A DNA stretch of 64,000 nucleotides, from assembly GCF_003813965.1 (NCBI RefSeq), contig NZ_CP033896.1:2728001-2792000 (forward strand), in the 5' to 3' direction. How positions within the stretch are numbered: the stretch's first letter is position 1; each line of letters starts with the position of its first letter. Shown here piece by piece: positions 39,300-47,389 of the stretch. The DNA comes from Corynebacterium choanae. Its GTDB lineage: Bacteria > Actinomycetota > Actinomycetes > Mycobacteriales > Mycobacteriaceae. Under the pieces are notes generated by a model. The model saw only the letters and a list, made by a program, of their open reading frames with translations, was not told the DNA's origin and did not search any database. The position numbers and the translations under genes are program-made.

Positions 39300-40094
39300 T
39301 TATGTTGCGTCGGTGGATTCGGCGGCAACCTTCCGTACCGCCACCATGATGAGATCAAGTTTGACATCTAATGCTTCCCGGGCCAGCCGGGGCTGCTGAT
39401 CCGGGGTGTGGAATTGGGCATCTTTGATTGCCGCTGCATACTCTTCCGGATCGTCAATCAGCTCATAGGTGTCATTCGTGATGCGTCCCCGCGGAATAAC
39501 AGTAGGATCATCCGCGTCCAAGAACCCGGCCTGTTTCCGCCGTTCCGCGGCATCCGCATTAAATAACGACTGGGTGGTGGACACCCCAAGATGGGTGGCG
39601 ACCACGGTTTCTGTCACAAAGTCGAACACAAGAGTGGCGACCCGTCGATCCAGCCCGGCGCGCACCAGCAGATCGATCATGCGGGTGAGTGAGTGTTGGG
39701 TGGGAAGAAATACCCCGGGGTGGAGGAACAGCTGCGCATCCATGCCTTTGTAGGTTTCACATACCTCCCAGACCCGTTCCGCCCAGCTTCGTAATGCTTG
39801 TTCCCAGGTGGTGCCGGGCATGATCTGCCATTGCAGGCGGCGGGCGCAATAGTCGACGCAAGCCCGCACAAGATCGTCACGGCTGTCGAAGATCCGATAC
39901 ACCGCGGAGGTAGCGACCCCGATTTTTTGGGCGATTTGGGTGAGGGTGAACTCCCCGATCCCTAACCGCAGAGCGGCGACAATGACGTCGGCTTCGGTAA
40001 AGGTTGGCTTCGGCCCGGTTTTTCGACCTATCCGTACAGGTGGGCGAAAATCACCCGCTGTCATGTCATTGGGTTTCTTGTGCCGCGCAGCCAT
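39300..40094 (-). CDS. TetR/AcrR-family transcriptional regulator
   Basis: 264 aa, longer than the usual 190-220. Seen: an N-terminal lead of about 25 residues, then the TetR helix-turn-helix (about residues 33-80) with GEFTLTQIAQKIGVATSAVYRIF, matching the family pattern TxxxIAxxxGVxxxxxYxxF. An all-helical ligand-binding domain follows. The ligand is unknown. A good inverted repeat (40106-40121) lies just upstream of the ATG at 40094, which fits autorepression. The divergent neighbour is the DnaQ-fold gene. No transporter or enzyme gene is adjacent as an obvious target. Confidence 0.85.
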   Translation of the reverse strand: MAARHKKPNDMTAGDFRPPVRIGRKTGPKPTFTEADVIVAALRLGIGEFTLTQIAQKIGVATSAVYRIFDSRDDLVRACVDYCARRLQWQIMPGTTWEQALRSWAERVWEVCETYKGMDAQLFLHPGVFLPTQHSLTRMIDLLVRAGLDRRVATLVFDFVTETVVATHLGVSTTQSLFNADAAERRKQAGFLDADDPTVIPRGRITNDTYELIDDPEEYAAAIKDAQFHTPDQQPRLAREALDVKLDLIMVAVRKVAAESTDAT

Positions 40095-40102
40095 GCGCCT
40101 AT

Positions 40103-40121
40103 TGTGTCACAAGGGTGTGAC
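40103..40121. promoter_or_regulatory. Candidate TetR-family operator
   Basis: GTCACA (40106-40111), four bases, TGTGAC (40116-40121): a perfect inverted repeat 12 bp upstream of the regulator's start codon. TTGTG-T-CACAA (40103-40113) overlaps it. The position suggests autoregulation; this is an inference. Confidence 0.45.
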
Positions 40122-40624
40122 GGAATCCCAGGGATATAGGTGGGAGGAGCGCAGCAATCTTCCCGCCCTCATGTGAACTAGCGCACATATCTGGGGGTGA
40201 GGGGCAATTTACAGACCAGGGGAAAGGTTTTGCAATATCACCAAAACGCACCTATTCGGGGTTAATAAACCCACATTTCAAGAACATAATCGCCTGCTTT
40301 GCTTCTGTGTGGCGTGAACTGTCTCTTCCGCGTAGGAACAGATGTGGTGGTGACATGCAGCGCACTCGCGGAGGTAGTAACAGAAGGCGCAGTGGGAAGG
40401 TGGAAACAGGCGGCGCAGTGGGGATGCCCAATGGACCGGGCGTGTTGGGAATTTCTCCCTGCACTACGCTGCTTTCCGCACCGCATCTACCACCACAGGT
40501 GCCATGCCATCATCCGGCGACTTGCCGCTGAGGCGATCCCCGAGTGGGCGGCGATGGGGTGAAACCCCCTGTTGCGGTCTTTCCTGCTGTCTGGCTGCGA
40601 CTCCATCGTTTAAAGTTGAGCAGC
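40122..40624. other. Divergent intergenic region
   Basis: About 500 bp between the TetR gene (-) and the DnaQ-fold gene (+). Locally AT-rich at about 40200-40290, a plausible promoter area. No gene seen. Confidence 0.4.
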
Positions 40625-42310
40625 GTGAGTAAGCAAACCCCGTCACCCAAACCGCGACCGCGAACCATCCCCAGCCCGGGTGATCTTGCCGGTTGGTCAA
40701 CCAACCGTGCAGCCGACTCACAATCGTCGCAGCGTCCATCGCCACACCCTGACACAGCGCCGGTGGTACCCAACCCCACAGCGGCCACACCACCGCGCCG
40801 CATCACCCCAGCTGATGTGGCACACAACCAAAGCCAAACACCGACTACCGGCCCCCTGTCACAGCGCCTGAACAGTAAACTCGCAGCAATCGCCGACGAC
40901 CTGCAGCGGCAACAGTCCACCCCCCAGCCAAGCAACACAAGCAAACCAAGCAACACAAGCAAACTAAGCAAACCAAGCAGTACACCGCCCGTCACCACCG
41001 AAGCAGTGGATAACCCGGCTGCCCCGGCAGTTCCCGGTGAGACGACGAACAACCCGGCCACCCCGGCAGTTCCCGCCCGCCCCCAGTCGACCCCCATCCC
41101 ATCTGCGGCAACCATCACCCCTACCCCTGCCCGGCGCATCAACACCCCACCGGGAACTGACAGTCAACCTGCTGGTTTGTCGAATCCGCGTAAACCAGTT
41201 CCCCTGCCAACCACAATGCCGCGGGCAAAACGTGTTCGCATACCAGGCCAACCCGAAGCCTACGAAACCTATACACAACAGCTTGCCGTCGACGACGAAG
41301 CAACAACCGGGCATCTGCCCGCCACAGCAATCGACCGCAGCGAATCCCCCTATGCGGTACTCACCCTGCAAACCACCGGTATCCACCCGTCAACCTCCCG
41401 GATCGTGGCTGTCGATGTGGTGATCTTCGACCAAACCGGGCGTCGCGTCGACACCTATCATGCGGTGATCAACCCAGGCTGCGACACCGGCCCTGCCCAC
41501 GCCCACGGACTCTCCGAGGCGCAAATCCTCGCCGGAGATTCCCCAGAAACCGTGTTAACACACCTCATCGACGTATTACACTCCCGCACACTCATCGTGC
41601 ACAACGGGCCACGCACCTGGGGATTTATCGTGGCCGAAGCATATCGGGTGCGGAAAAGCCACACCATCGGCAACACCCTTCATCGCCGTCAACAACCCCC
41701 ACTCCTTATTCCCACAGTCCCGAAAATTATCGACACCCTCGCCTCAGCACGCCGCCAAGGTGTCCGCATCGACGACGAACGGATCCGAGGGGTAGCCCGT
41801 GCCGTCGGCCTGCAAGCCCCCAATCCGCGTGCCTCCATGCGGCGGCAACGCATCCCCGAAAAACGCTTTACCCGCCAATCCTCCATGCTGGTGTGGAACA
41901 CGTTTGTCGCCCTACAGCACGGCACCCTCGCCACTATGGAACCAACCGGTTTACGCGGCGACCGCTTCGGGCTGCAACGCAGCATCCTCCGTGTCGACGC
42001 GCACGATGCGGAACGACGATTCGCCAACCCGGGACTCTGGACACCCGGCACCCCACTGATTGAAGGGATGGAAGTCGTCGTATCCCCCGACATTCGCCGC
42101 GACCCCGATGAGATTATTGCTGCAATCGTGGCCACCAACCTGGCATATAGCGAAAAACTCACCCGCACCACCTCCATTGTGGTGACCAACGAAGATAATG
42201 CACTCTTCGGCAAAACCCTGCACGCAAAACGCAAAGCAATCCCATTTGTCTCCGACGACGAATTCCTGGAACTCACCGACTCGGTGGCGCCCGGCACCCG
42301 CCTCACATAA
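40625..42310 (+). CDS. DnaQ-fold (exonuclease-like) protein with degenerate active site
   Basis: 561 aa from the GTG at 40625. The frame opens at 40544, but the first 27 codons look non-coding. Seen: a disordered Pro/Thr/Ser/Asn-rich N-terminus (about 1-210), then a DnaQ/RNase-T-like exonuclease domain (about 235-400) and a C-terminal BRCT-like region (about 475-560, with GTPLIEGMEVVVSP and SIVVTNEDNALFGKTLHAK). In the exonuclease domain the ExoI motif, normally DxETTG, reads TLQTTG, and the ExoII HNxxFD reads HNGPRTWG. The metal-binding acids are therefore replaced and catalysis is doubtful. Gene order beside leuA and murT matches the gene called dnaQ in C. glutamicum. A structural or regulatory role is more likely than proofreading. 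Confidence 0.75.
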   Translation: MSKQTPSPKPRPRTIPSPGDLAGWSTNRAADSQSSQRPSPHPDTAPVVPNPTAATPPRRITPADVAHNQSQTPTTGPLSQRLNSKLAAIADDLQRQQSTPQPSNTSKPSNTSKLSKPSSTPPVTTEAVDNPAAPAVPGETTNNPATPAVPARPQSTPIPSAATITPTPARRINTPPGTDSQPAGLSNPRKPVPLPTTMPRAKRVRIPGQPEAYETYTQQLAVDDEATTGHLPATAIDRSESPYAVLTLQTTGIHPSTSRIVAVDVVIFDQTGRRVDTYHAVINPGCDTGPAHAHGLSEAQILAGDSPETVLTHLIDVLHSRTLIVHNGPRTWGFIVAEAYRVRKSHTIGNTLHRRQQPPLLIPTVPKIIDTLASARRQGVRIDDERIRGVARAVGLQAPNPRASMRRQRIPEKRFTRQSSMLVWNTFVALQHGTLATMEPTGLRGDRFGLQRSILRVDAHDAERRFANPGLWTPGTPLIEGMEVVVSPDIRRDPDEIIAAIVATNLAYSEKLTRTTSIVVTNEDNALFGKTLHAKRKAIPFVSDDEFLELTDSVAPGTRLT

Positions 42311-42830
42311 CTGCTCAAAAAAAGAGCACGCACCTGCTTTCTGCACGGCCGAAGTCTGCACTTACCCGCCAAGAAGGGAGAAGTCTGCACTCACCCGCCA
42401 AGAAGGGAGAAGTCTGCACTCACCCGCCAAGGCCGATGTTTGCTTTTTCCTCGGGGCATACCTGGACTGAACATGCCCAGGCACCTGAACACTTTTCTGC
42501 AGGGTGTACAACATTCCAACGAATAACAAACACCACACCGGATGGCACACCACACATCGATCGATTAGCAAGCAACACTTCACAGAACTAGCAACCAGCA
42601 GCCCCTGCGCCGATTCAACTTTTGTTGTGTTGCTGGTGATTATTGACCGTTATGCTGCCGGCGCATTCGCCAATACACCACCCCTTGAACCCTCAACTGC
42701 CGACCACAGAACCCGGGTAGCAATGTGCGCTCGACGTACCGTACAGGTCACTGCGCTGCTGTTGTGCCAGATTCCTGCCCGCATACTGTGCTACTAGGGA
42801 CAAGCCCGTCAGCTGCACTAGAATGTCCGC
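42311..42830. other. Region between the DnaQ-fold gene and murT
   Basis: 520 bp. It begins with a small GCTC-A7-GAGC hairpin (about 42313-42327), then the 29-bp tandem repeats at 42351-42431, then a stretch without recognisable genes that should hold the murT promoter. Confidence 0.45.
42351..42431. repeat. 29-bp tandem repeats, 2.8 copies
   Basis: Copies at 42351-42379 and 42380-42408 differ by one base (CTTACC/CTCACC). A third partial copy runs from 42409 to 42431 and is followed by T-rich sequence. The unit begins GAAGTCTGCACT and ends AAGAAGGGA. Because copies abut with no spacers, this is not a CRISPR array. Function unknown. Confidence 0.9.
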
Positions 42831-44471
42831 ATGACTTCTCACCGGTCGCTTCCAGGTATTGCCCCCTTGCCAAAGGCTGTACGCACCACCCTTGGTACCG
42901 CCCGCACCAGCCTTGCTACCGCCGCCGCCCGGGCAGCCACTTGGGCGTCGCAAACAACCGGGCGGGGATCAGGGGGAATGATCGGCGGCCTGGTGGCTCA
43001 AGCAATCGATCCAGATATTCTCGCGGGACTCATCCGTGGCCGGGACGTGTATCTTGTCACCGGCACCAACGGGAAATCGACCACCACCAAAATGTTGACC
43101 ACCGGTTTACGCACCCAATACACCGTGTGCACCAACAGTGGCGGCGACAATATGGACGCCGGGATTATTGCCGCCCTGCTCGGGGATCATGGGGCTGACG
43201 CGATAGTGCTCGAAGTTGACGAACTGCATGTGCCCCATATTGCAGCGGTCACCAACCCGAAAGCACTCGTCTTATTAAACCTCTCCCGCGACCAGCTTGA
43301 CCGCGTCGGGGAAATCACCCGCCTCGAGCAGGCGCTGCGGCAAACTGTTGCTGACCATCCCGACTGTCACATTATCGCCAACTGTGACGATGTGGCAGTA
43401 ACTTCGGTGGCATACGATGCACAGCACGTCACGTGGGTGTCGGTGGGTCGCGGCTGGATGGGTGATGCCGTCTCTTGCCCCCGCACCGGATCTTATATTG
43501 TGCACGACAACAACGGGCATTGGGCGGCACACGCCCCCATGCCGGATGGGCGCCAGTTTGCCCGCCCAACCCCCGACTACACCGTCACCGACGACGGGCT
43601 TGTCGACCGGCAAGGTACCACTTACCCCTTTACGCTCACCATTCCGGGGCGGGCAAACCGCGGTAACGCCGCCCAGGCAGCTGTCACAGCCCATCTCGTC
43701 GGCGGTATTCCACTTTCCGCAGCACTCGCCGCAGTGAGCGAAGTTGCCGATGTTGCCGGCCGCTATGCAACCCACCACTATCACGGCCATGATGTCCACA
43801 TGTTGCTGGCGAAAAACCCTGCCGGCTGGCAAGAAGCCCTCTCGATGGTTGACCGCAGCGCCGACGGGCTCGTAATCGCCGTCAACGGGCAAGTCGCCGA
43901 CGGGGTTGACCTGTCATGGCTGTGGGATGTGAGCTTCGAAGACTTCGACAACATCAGTGTGCTTGCGGCCGGGGAACGCGGCACAGATCTCGCAGTTCGT
44001 TTGCAATACGCCTCGATTTCCCATGAACTCATCCACGATCCGCTTGCCGCAATCGACGCCTGCCCACCCGGACGAGTAGAAGTACTCGCCAACTACACCG
44101 CATTTCGGGACCTTAACCGGGCACTCCTCCGAGAAGCGAACAATCCACATGCCACACCTCAGCAAGCAGACAAACCCGCCCACATGGGCCCCACCACAGA
44201 GAATCTCCACGGCAATCCACCCCCTGGCACCGCGACACTGATCGACTCGCCGGCAGGGCACATGCTGGCGAATATTCCCCTGCTTGGCCACCTGATCACC
44301 AGCAGCCCAGTCACCGCCATCGCCACCCGCATCGCCCGACCACTGCAACACGTCGCCGGAATGATCGACGATCTTCGGCACGACCTCAAACATCGACGTA
44401 CCGGTCCGGCAACCCTGCGGCAGCAAACACCGGATCATCCCGCCCATCCAGCCCCCCGCAAGGAGCAGTGA
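42831..44471 (+). CDS. murT: Lipid II isoglutaminyl synthase, MurT subunit
   Basis: 546 aa. With GatD it amidates the alpha-carboxyl of D-glutamate in lipid II, using glutamine-derived ammonia and ATP, at the cytoplasmic face of the membrane. Seen: the Mur-ligase P-loop VTGTNGKSTTTKM (about residues 76-88), the conserved EVDE (about 127-130), ribose/Mg contacts LLNLSRDQLDR (about 147-157), and the C-terminal MurT domain (DUF1727, about 315-430). The internal ribbon region keeps CPRTG but lacks the other cysteines of the Cys4 zinc ribbon described for Staphylococcus MurT. The last 100 residues are an Ala/Pro/His-rich extension. The stop overlaps the gatD translation start region, a classic two-gene operon. 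Confidence 0.92.
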   Translation: MTSHRSLPGIAPLPKAVRTTLGTARTSLATAAARAATWASQTTGRGSGGMIGGLVAQAIDPDILAGLIRGRDVYLVTGTNGKSTTTKMLTTGLRTQYTVCTNSGGDNMDAGIIAALLGDHGADAIVLEVDELHVPHIAAVTNPKALVLLNLSRDQLDRVGEITRLEQALRQTVADHPDCHIIANCDDVAVTSVAYDAQHVTWVSVGRGWMGDAVSCPRTGSYIVHDNNGHWAAHAPMPDGRQFARPTPDYTVTDDGLVDRQGTTYPFTLTIPGRANRGNAAQAAVTAHLVGGIPLSAALAAVSEVADVAGRYATHHYHGHDVHMLLAKNPAGWQEALSMVDRSADGLVIAVNGQVADGVDLSWLWDVSFEDFDNISVLAAGERGTDLAVRLQYASISHELIHDPLAAIDACPPGRVEVLANYTAFRDLNRALLREANNPHATPQQADKPAHMGPTTENLHGNPPPGTATLIDSPAGHMLANIPLLGHLITSSPVTAIATRIARPLQHVAGMIDDLRHDLKHRRTGPATLRQQTPDHPAHPAPRKEQ

Positions 44472-44479
44472 TCATCACC

Positions 44480-45244
44480 ATGAGCACACTATCCATTGGA
44501 CTTCTTCTCCCCGAAGTATTGGGAACCTACGGTGACGACGGGAACGCTCGTGTACTCCAAGTTCGGGCGAAACAGCGCGGTATTGACGCGCAGATCCTTC
44601 CCATCAATCTGGGCGATGGGGTACCCGAATTACTTGATATCTATCTCATTGGCGGCGGGGAAGACACCGCCCAAATCATTGCCTGCGAATATCTCCAACA
44701 ACATCCCGGGCTCTATCGTGCCGCCGAAAACGGCACCCCAATATTGAGTATTTGCGCCGGCATGCAAATCCTTGGCCAACAATTCCGCGCCGCTGGACGC
44801 ATGGTCGATGGGCTGGGCTTGCTCGATATCACCACCGGCACAATGGCGGCACGTGCTATCGGTGAAGTGGTCACCACCCCCACCGGGGTGGGGGTGACCG
44901 CTGAGCTCACCGAGGCTTTAACCGGGTTTGAAAACCATATGGGTGCCACGCTGCTTGGGGAAAATGCGAAACCGTTAGGGACACTTGCCCGCGGGGTGGG
45001 CAACACTGATCAACAAGCAGCAGCCACCACTTCCGATCCGGCATTCCAAGTCAGCGCCGAAGGAGTCGTGCAAGGATCAATCATCGCCACCTATATGCAC
45101 GGGCCAGCGTTAGCCCGAAACCCACAGCTTGCTGATCTGCTCTTAGCGAACGCCACCGGTGTGCCGCTGCGCTCACTTGCGCCTTGCCCCGGCGATGAAC
45201 GCATTGCCCAACTGCGCAGTGAACGACTCGCGGCAAAAGCGTAA
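44480..45244 (+). CDS. gatD: Lipid II isoglutaminyl synthase, glutamine amidotransferase GatD
   Basis: 254 aa from the ATG at 44480, which aligns with relatives (MSTLSIGLLLPEVLG). A GTG at 44468 overlapping the murT stop is the alternative; AAGGAG precedes both, too close to the GTG and rather far from the ATG. It is a CobB/CobQ-type class I glutaminase that supplies ammonia to MurT. Seen: GTYGDDGNARVL at the N-terminus, the nucleophile Cys in SICAGMQILG (about residue 94) and the catalytic His near IATYMHGPAL (about 199-208). Annotated as cobQ2 in older corynebacterial genomes although it is not a cobalamin enzyme. Confidence 0.93.
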   Translation: MSTLSIGLLLPEVLGTYGDDGNARVLQVRAKQRGIDAQILPINLGDGVPELLDIYLIGGGEDTAQIIACEYLQQHPGLYRAAENGTPILSICAGMQILGQQFRAAGRMVDGLGLLDITTGTMAARAIGEVVTTPTGVGVTAELTEALTGFENHMGATLLGENAKPLGTLARGVGNTDQQAAATTSDPAFQVSAEGVVQGSIIATYMHGPALARNPQLADLLLANATGVPLRSLAPCPGDERIAQLRSERLAAKA

Positions 45245-45605
45245 AACATCGCAAACCACAGTCAACGCTCCCCTAGACACACCCCGAAACACGCACCACA
45301 GTTCGATGCTGGGAATCGCCGTGGCTAAGCTGGATACCCCTGCAACAGCCGGTGGGCACAGGTGATCACTTGTGCCCACCGCTGAGTCGCGGAAGCTGCC
45401 GGTGATACCACCGGTGAGATGCCGGCAAGTGAAGATCACACCACATCAGAGACCCGCGCGGGCGATACAGGTATCAAACACTGGAATCTTGCCGATTGAT
45501 ATCTCGCGCAATGTGGCCTGCCCATAGTCAACGCAACAGCAGCAAATACTTCCTACGCTTGCCCCCATCCGGATATTGCTACCGCTATCGGCAGGAAAAC
45601 CGTTG
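45245..45605. other. Region between gatD and recR
   Basis: 361 bp between converging genes; no gene. Contains the near-perfect palindrome at 45350-45381. Confidence 0.45.
45350..45381. other. 32-bp near-perfect palindrome
   Basis: CGGTGGGCACA at 45350-45360 and TGTGCCCACCG at 45371-45381 are perfect complements, with a central GGTGATCACT that is itself nearly self-complementary. It sits between converging gatD and recR. No T-run follows on either strand, so it is either a Rho-aided terminator or a protein-binding site. Confidence 0.6.
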
Positions 45606-46262
45606 CTACATCACTAAACGGCCGTTGAGCGCCCGGGACAAGGTGAGTTCATCAACGAACTCCAAATCGCCGCCAAGCGGCATCCCTGAAGCAAGACGAG
45701 TAACTTTCAATTCCGGGAAGTTTTTCAACATGCGCGCAAGATAAGCCGCTGTAGCTTCCCCTTCCGTATTCGGATCGGTCGCTAAAATCACCTCAACCAC
45801 ATCCGGGGTTTCGTCATACACCGGGGCCTCTGGGGTGGAAGCGGCCAGTTCACGATCCGGCAATGTTCCCCCGATGCGCTGCATTAACTGGGTGATCGAC
45901 AAATCCTTCGGTCCGACATTGGCCAGCGGATCTAACGCCCCACCAAGCACATGGTAGCGGCCGCTATATTCGCCGGTGCGCTCAATGACCTGAATATCTT
46001 TCGCTTCCTCAACCACACAAATAAGCTGCGGGTCACGGGAGCTATCAGCACAAATACGGCACACATCCTCGCGCGCAATATTCGAACAAATACGACAAAA
46101 ATGCACCCCTTGCGACACTGCGGTAATAGCTGTCGCTAGCCGCACATTATCTTCAGGTTCAGCACGCAAAAGATACAGTGCGATGCGCTGCGCCGATTTC
46201 GGCCCCACCCCCGGCAGACGGGACAGTTCATCGATGAGGTCTTGTAATGGTCCTTCAAACAC
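45606..46262 (-). CDS. recR: Recombination mediator RecR
   Basis: 218 aa from the GTG at 46262 ([13 protein letters not shown]), the same length as in C. glutamicum. An in-frame TTG at 46286 is not needed. Works with RecF/RecO to load RecA on gapped DNA. Seen: the helix-hairpin-helix [18 protein letters not shown] (about residues 14-31), the Cys4 zinc finger CRIC...CRIC (about 57-72), the Toprim core with VVEEAKD (about 82-88) and [10 protein letters not shown] (about 168-177), and the Walker-B-like C-terminus. AAGGA lies 11 bases upstream. It is transcribed in the same direction as ybaB and dnaX, the common dnaX-ybaB-recR cluster. Confidence 0.96.
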   Translation of the reverse strand: MFEGPLQDLIDELSRLPGVGPKSAQRIALYLLRAEPEDNVRLATAITAVSQGVHFCRICSNIAREDVCRICADSSRDPQLICVVEEAKDIQVIERTGEYSGRYHVLGGALDPLANVGPKDLSITQLMQRIGGTLPDRELAASTPEAPVYDETPDVVEVILATDPNTEGEATAAYLARMLKNFPELKVTRLASGMPLGGDLEFVDELTLSRALNGRLVM

Positions 46263-46604
46263 GACGACACCCGTCCTTATACTCAATCGTTAGTGTTCTT
46301 CATTGCTGCCTGCACCAAGCTTGTTACTTCTCGACCGAAGGATCTTGCAGCCGTGGCAGGTGCGGCACCACATCCTACTGGTAATTGCCACCCATTGCGC
46401 CCACCAAAGGACGCTCTGCGCCCCGACACCGGTGGCTGATCGCAGACACAGGAATACTCCCCGGGGAAGGTGCTGATTTTTTCGTATCAACAACCCCCGG
46501 GGAGTATGCCGTTGTTCACCGTCACCCCAAGTGCAGCTCATCGCCGTCACTATCCGCCAACGTGAAGCAAGGCGGCAGGTGAGCGGTGAATGCAAAACAG
46601 TGAT
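46263..46604. other. recR-ybaB intergenic region with a long hairpin
   Basis: 342 bp between two same-strand genes that abut in many bacteria. No gene. The notable element is the inverted repeat at 46454-46507. Confidence 0.5.
46454..46507. other. 54-nt structured element, perfect 13-bp arms
   Basis: ATACTCCCCGGGG (46454-46466) and CCCCGGGGAGTAT (46495-46507) are perfect complements. Within the 28-base interior GAT/ATC and GGT/ACC can extend the stem around a T6 run. No T-run follows the outer stem on either strand, so it is not a standard terminator. It may be a structured RNA between ybaB and recR or a protein site. Confidence 0.6.
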
Positions 46605-46940
46605 TTACATACCGCCGAACACGTCGCCGATAGCGCCGCCACCCATCGCCTGGTTCAGCGGACCCATCTTTTCCTCAGCAACCTTGCTGATCTTGTCGTG
46701 CGCATCACCAATAGCGCTGACCAGCAGATCCTGCAGGGTTTCCACATCGTCGGCGTCGACAACTGCCGGGTCGATTGCAATGTCGGTGACCTTGCCGGTG
46801 CCGGCCATGGTGACCTTGATCTTGCCGTCGAGTACTTCACCAACCACGGTGGAGTTGACGATTTCCATCTGTGCCTGCTGCAGCTGTGCCTGCATGGCCT
46901 GTGCCTGCTGGAGGAGCTGGTTCATATCTGGCTGAGTCAT
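46605..46940 (-). CDS. ybaB: Nucleoid-associated protein, YbaB/EbfC family
   Basis: 111 aa from the ATG at 46940, preceded by AAGGAA with good spacing. The frame is open to 47156 but the extra residues are not part of the family. Small dimeric DNA-binding protein. Seen: the Gln-rich N-terminal helix MNQLLQQAQAMQAQLQQAQ, the beta-sheet core GKIKVTMAGTGKVTDIAIDP, and a helix followed by a Gly/Met-rich tail. It lies between dnaX and recR, the conserved position of this family. Confidence 0.95.
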   Translation of the reverse strand: MTQPDMNQLLQQAQAMQAQLQQAQMEIVNSTVVGEVLDGKIKVTMAGTGKVTDIAIDPAVVDADDVETLQDLLVSAIGDAHDKISKVAEEKMGPLNQAMGGGAIGDVFGGM

Positions 46941-47389
46941 CTGTGTGTTATTCCTTGGATCGTTGTTGAGTAGTGCATGTGTTTCCTGCACCGGGATAAC
47001 CCAGATGCATGGAAAACACGGTAAAAAACTATCCGGGTTCGGATATGTCTTGTTGTCACCGGTTTGTGCCATCTTTGCAACAAGGTGGCCTGGTACCCAC
47101 GACAAGAGCCGCAATCGTGATGCTGCTGCACTCATTGTAGGCAAGCAGTGCTGCACCGCGACAACCCTTGTTTGGGAAGGGTTGTGTCGATGCAGTTATC
47201 ATCCAGCGCATCGCGATGGTGTCGGTGCAAGGTGTGCTCCACGGGCTGTGGATACTGTTGACCGATCCTCCCCGATGCGAAGACATGTAACGGTGTTAAC
47301 CCTAGTCGGGAATCGGGTGAAACACCGCCCCGGCGGCGCCATGTTAGCGAGCAGCGAACACAACACCGCCCCGCCGCTGCATTGTGCCG
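46941..47389. other. dnaX-ybaB intergenic region
   Basis: 449 bp between the dnaX stop and the ybaB start, unusually long for a pair that is often contiguous. No gene or clear terminator was identified. A promoter for ybaB-recR is expected here. Confidence 0.4.

Noticed and set aside
42351..42431. Possible CRISPR array
   Set aside because: Copies are directly adjacent with no spacers and no cas gene is in the window.
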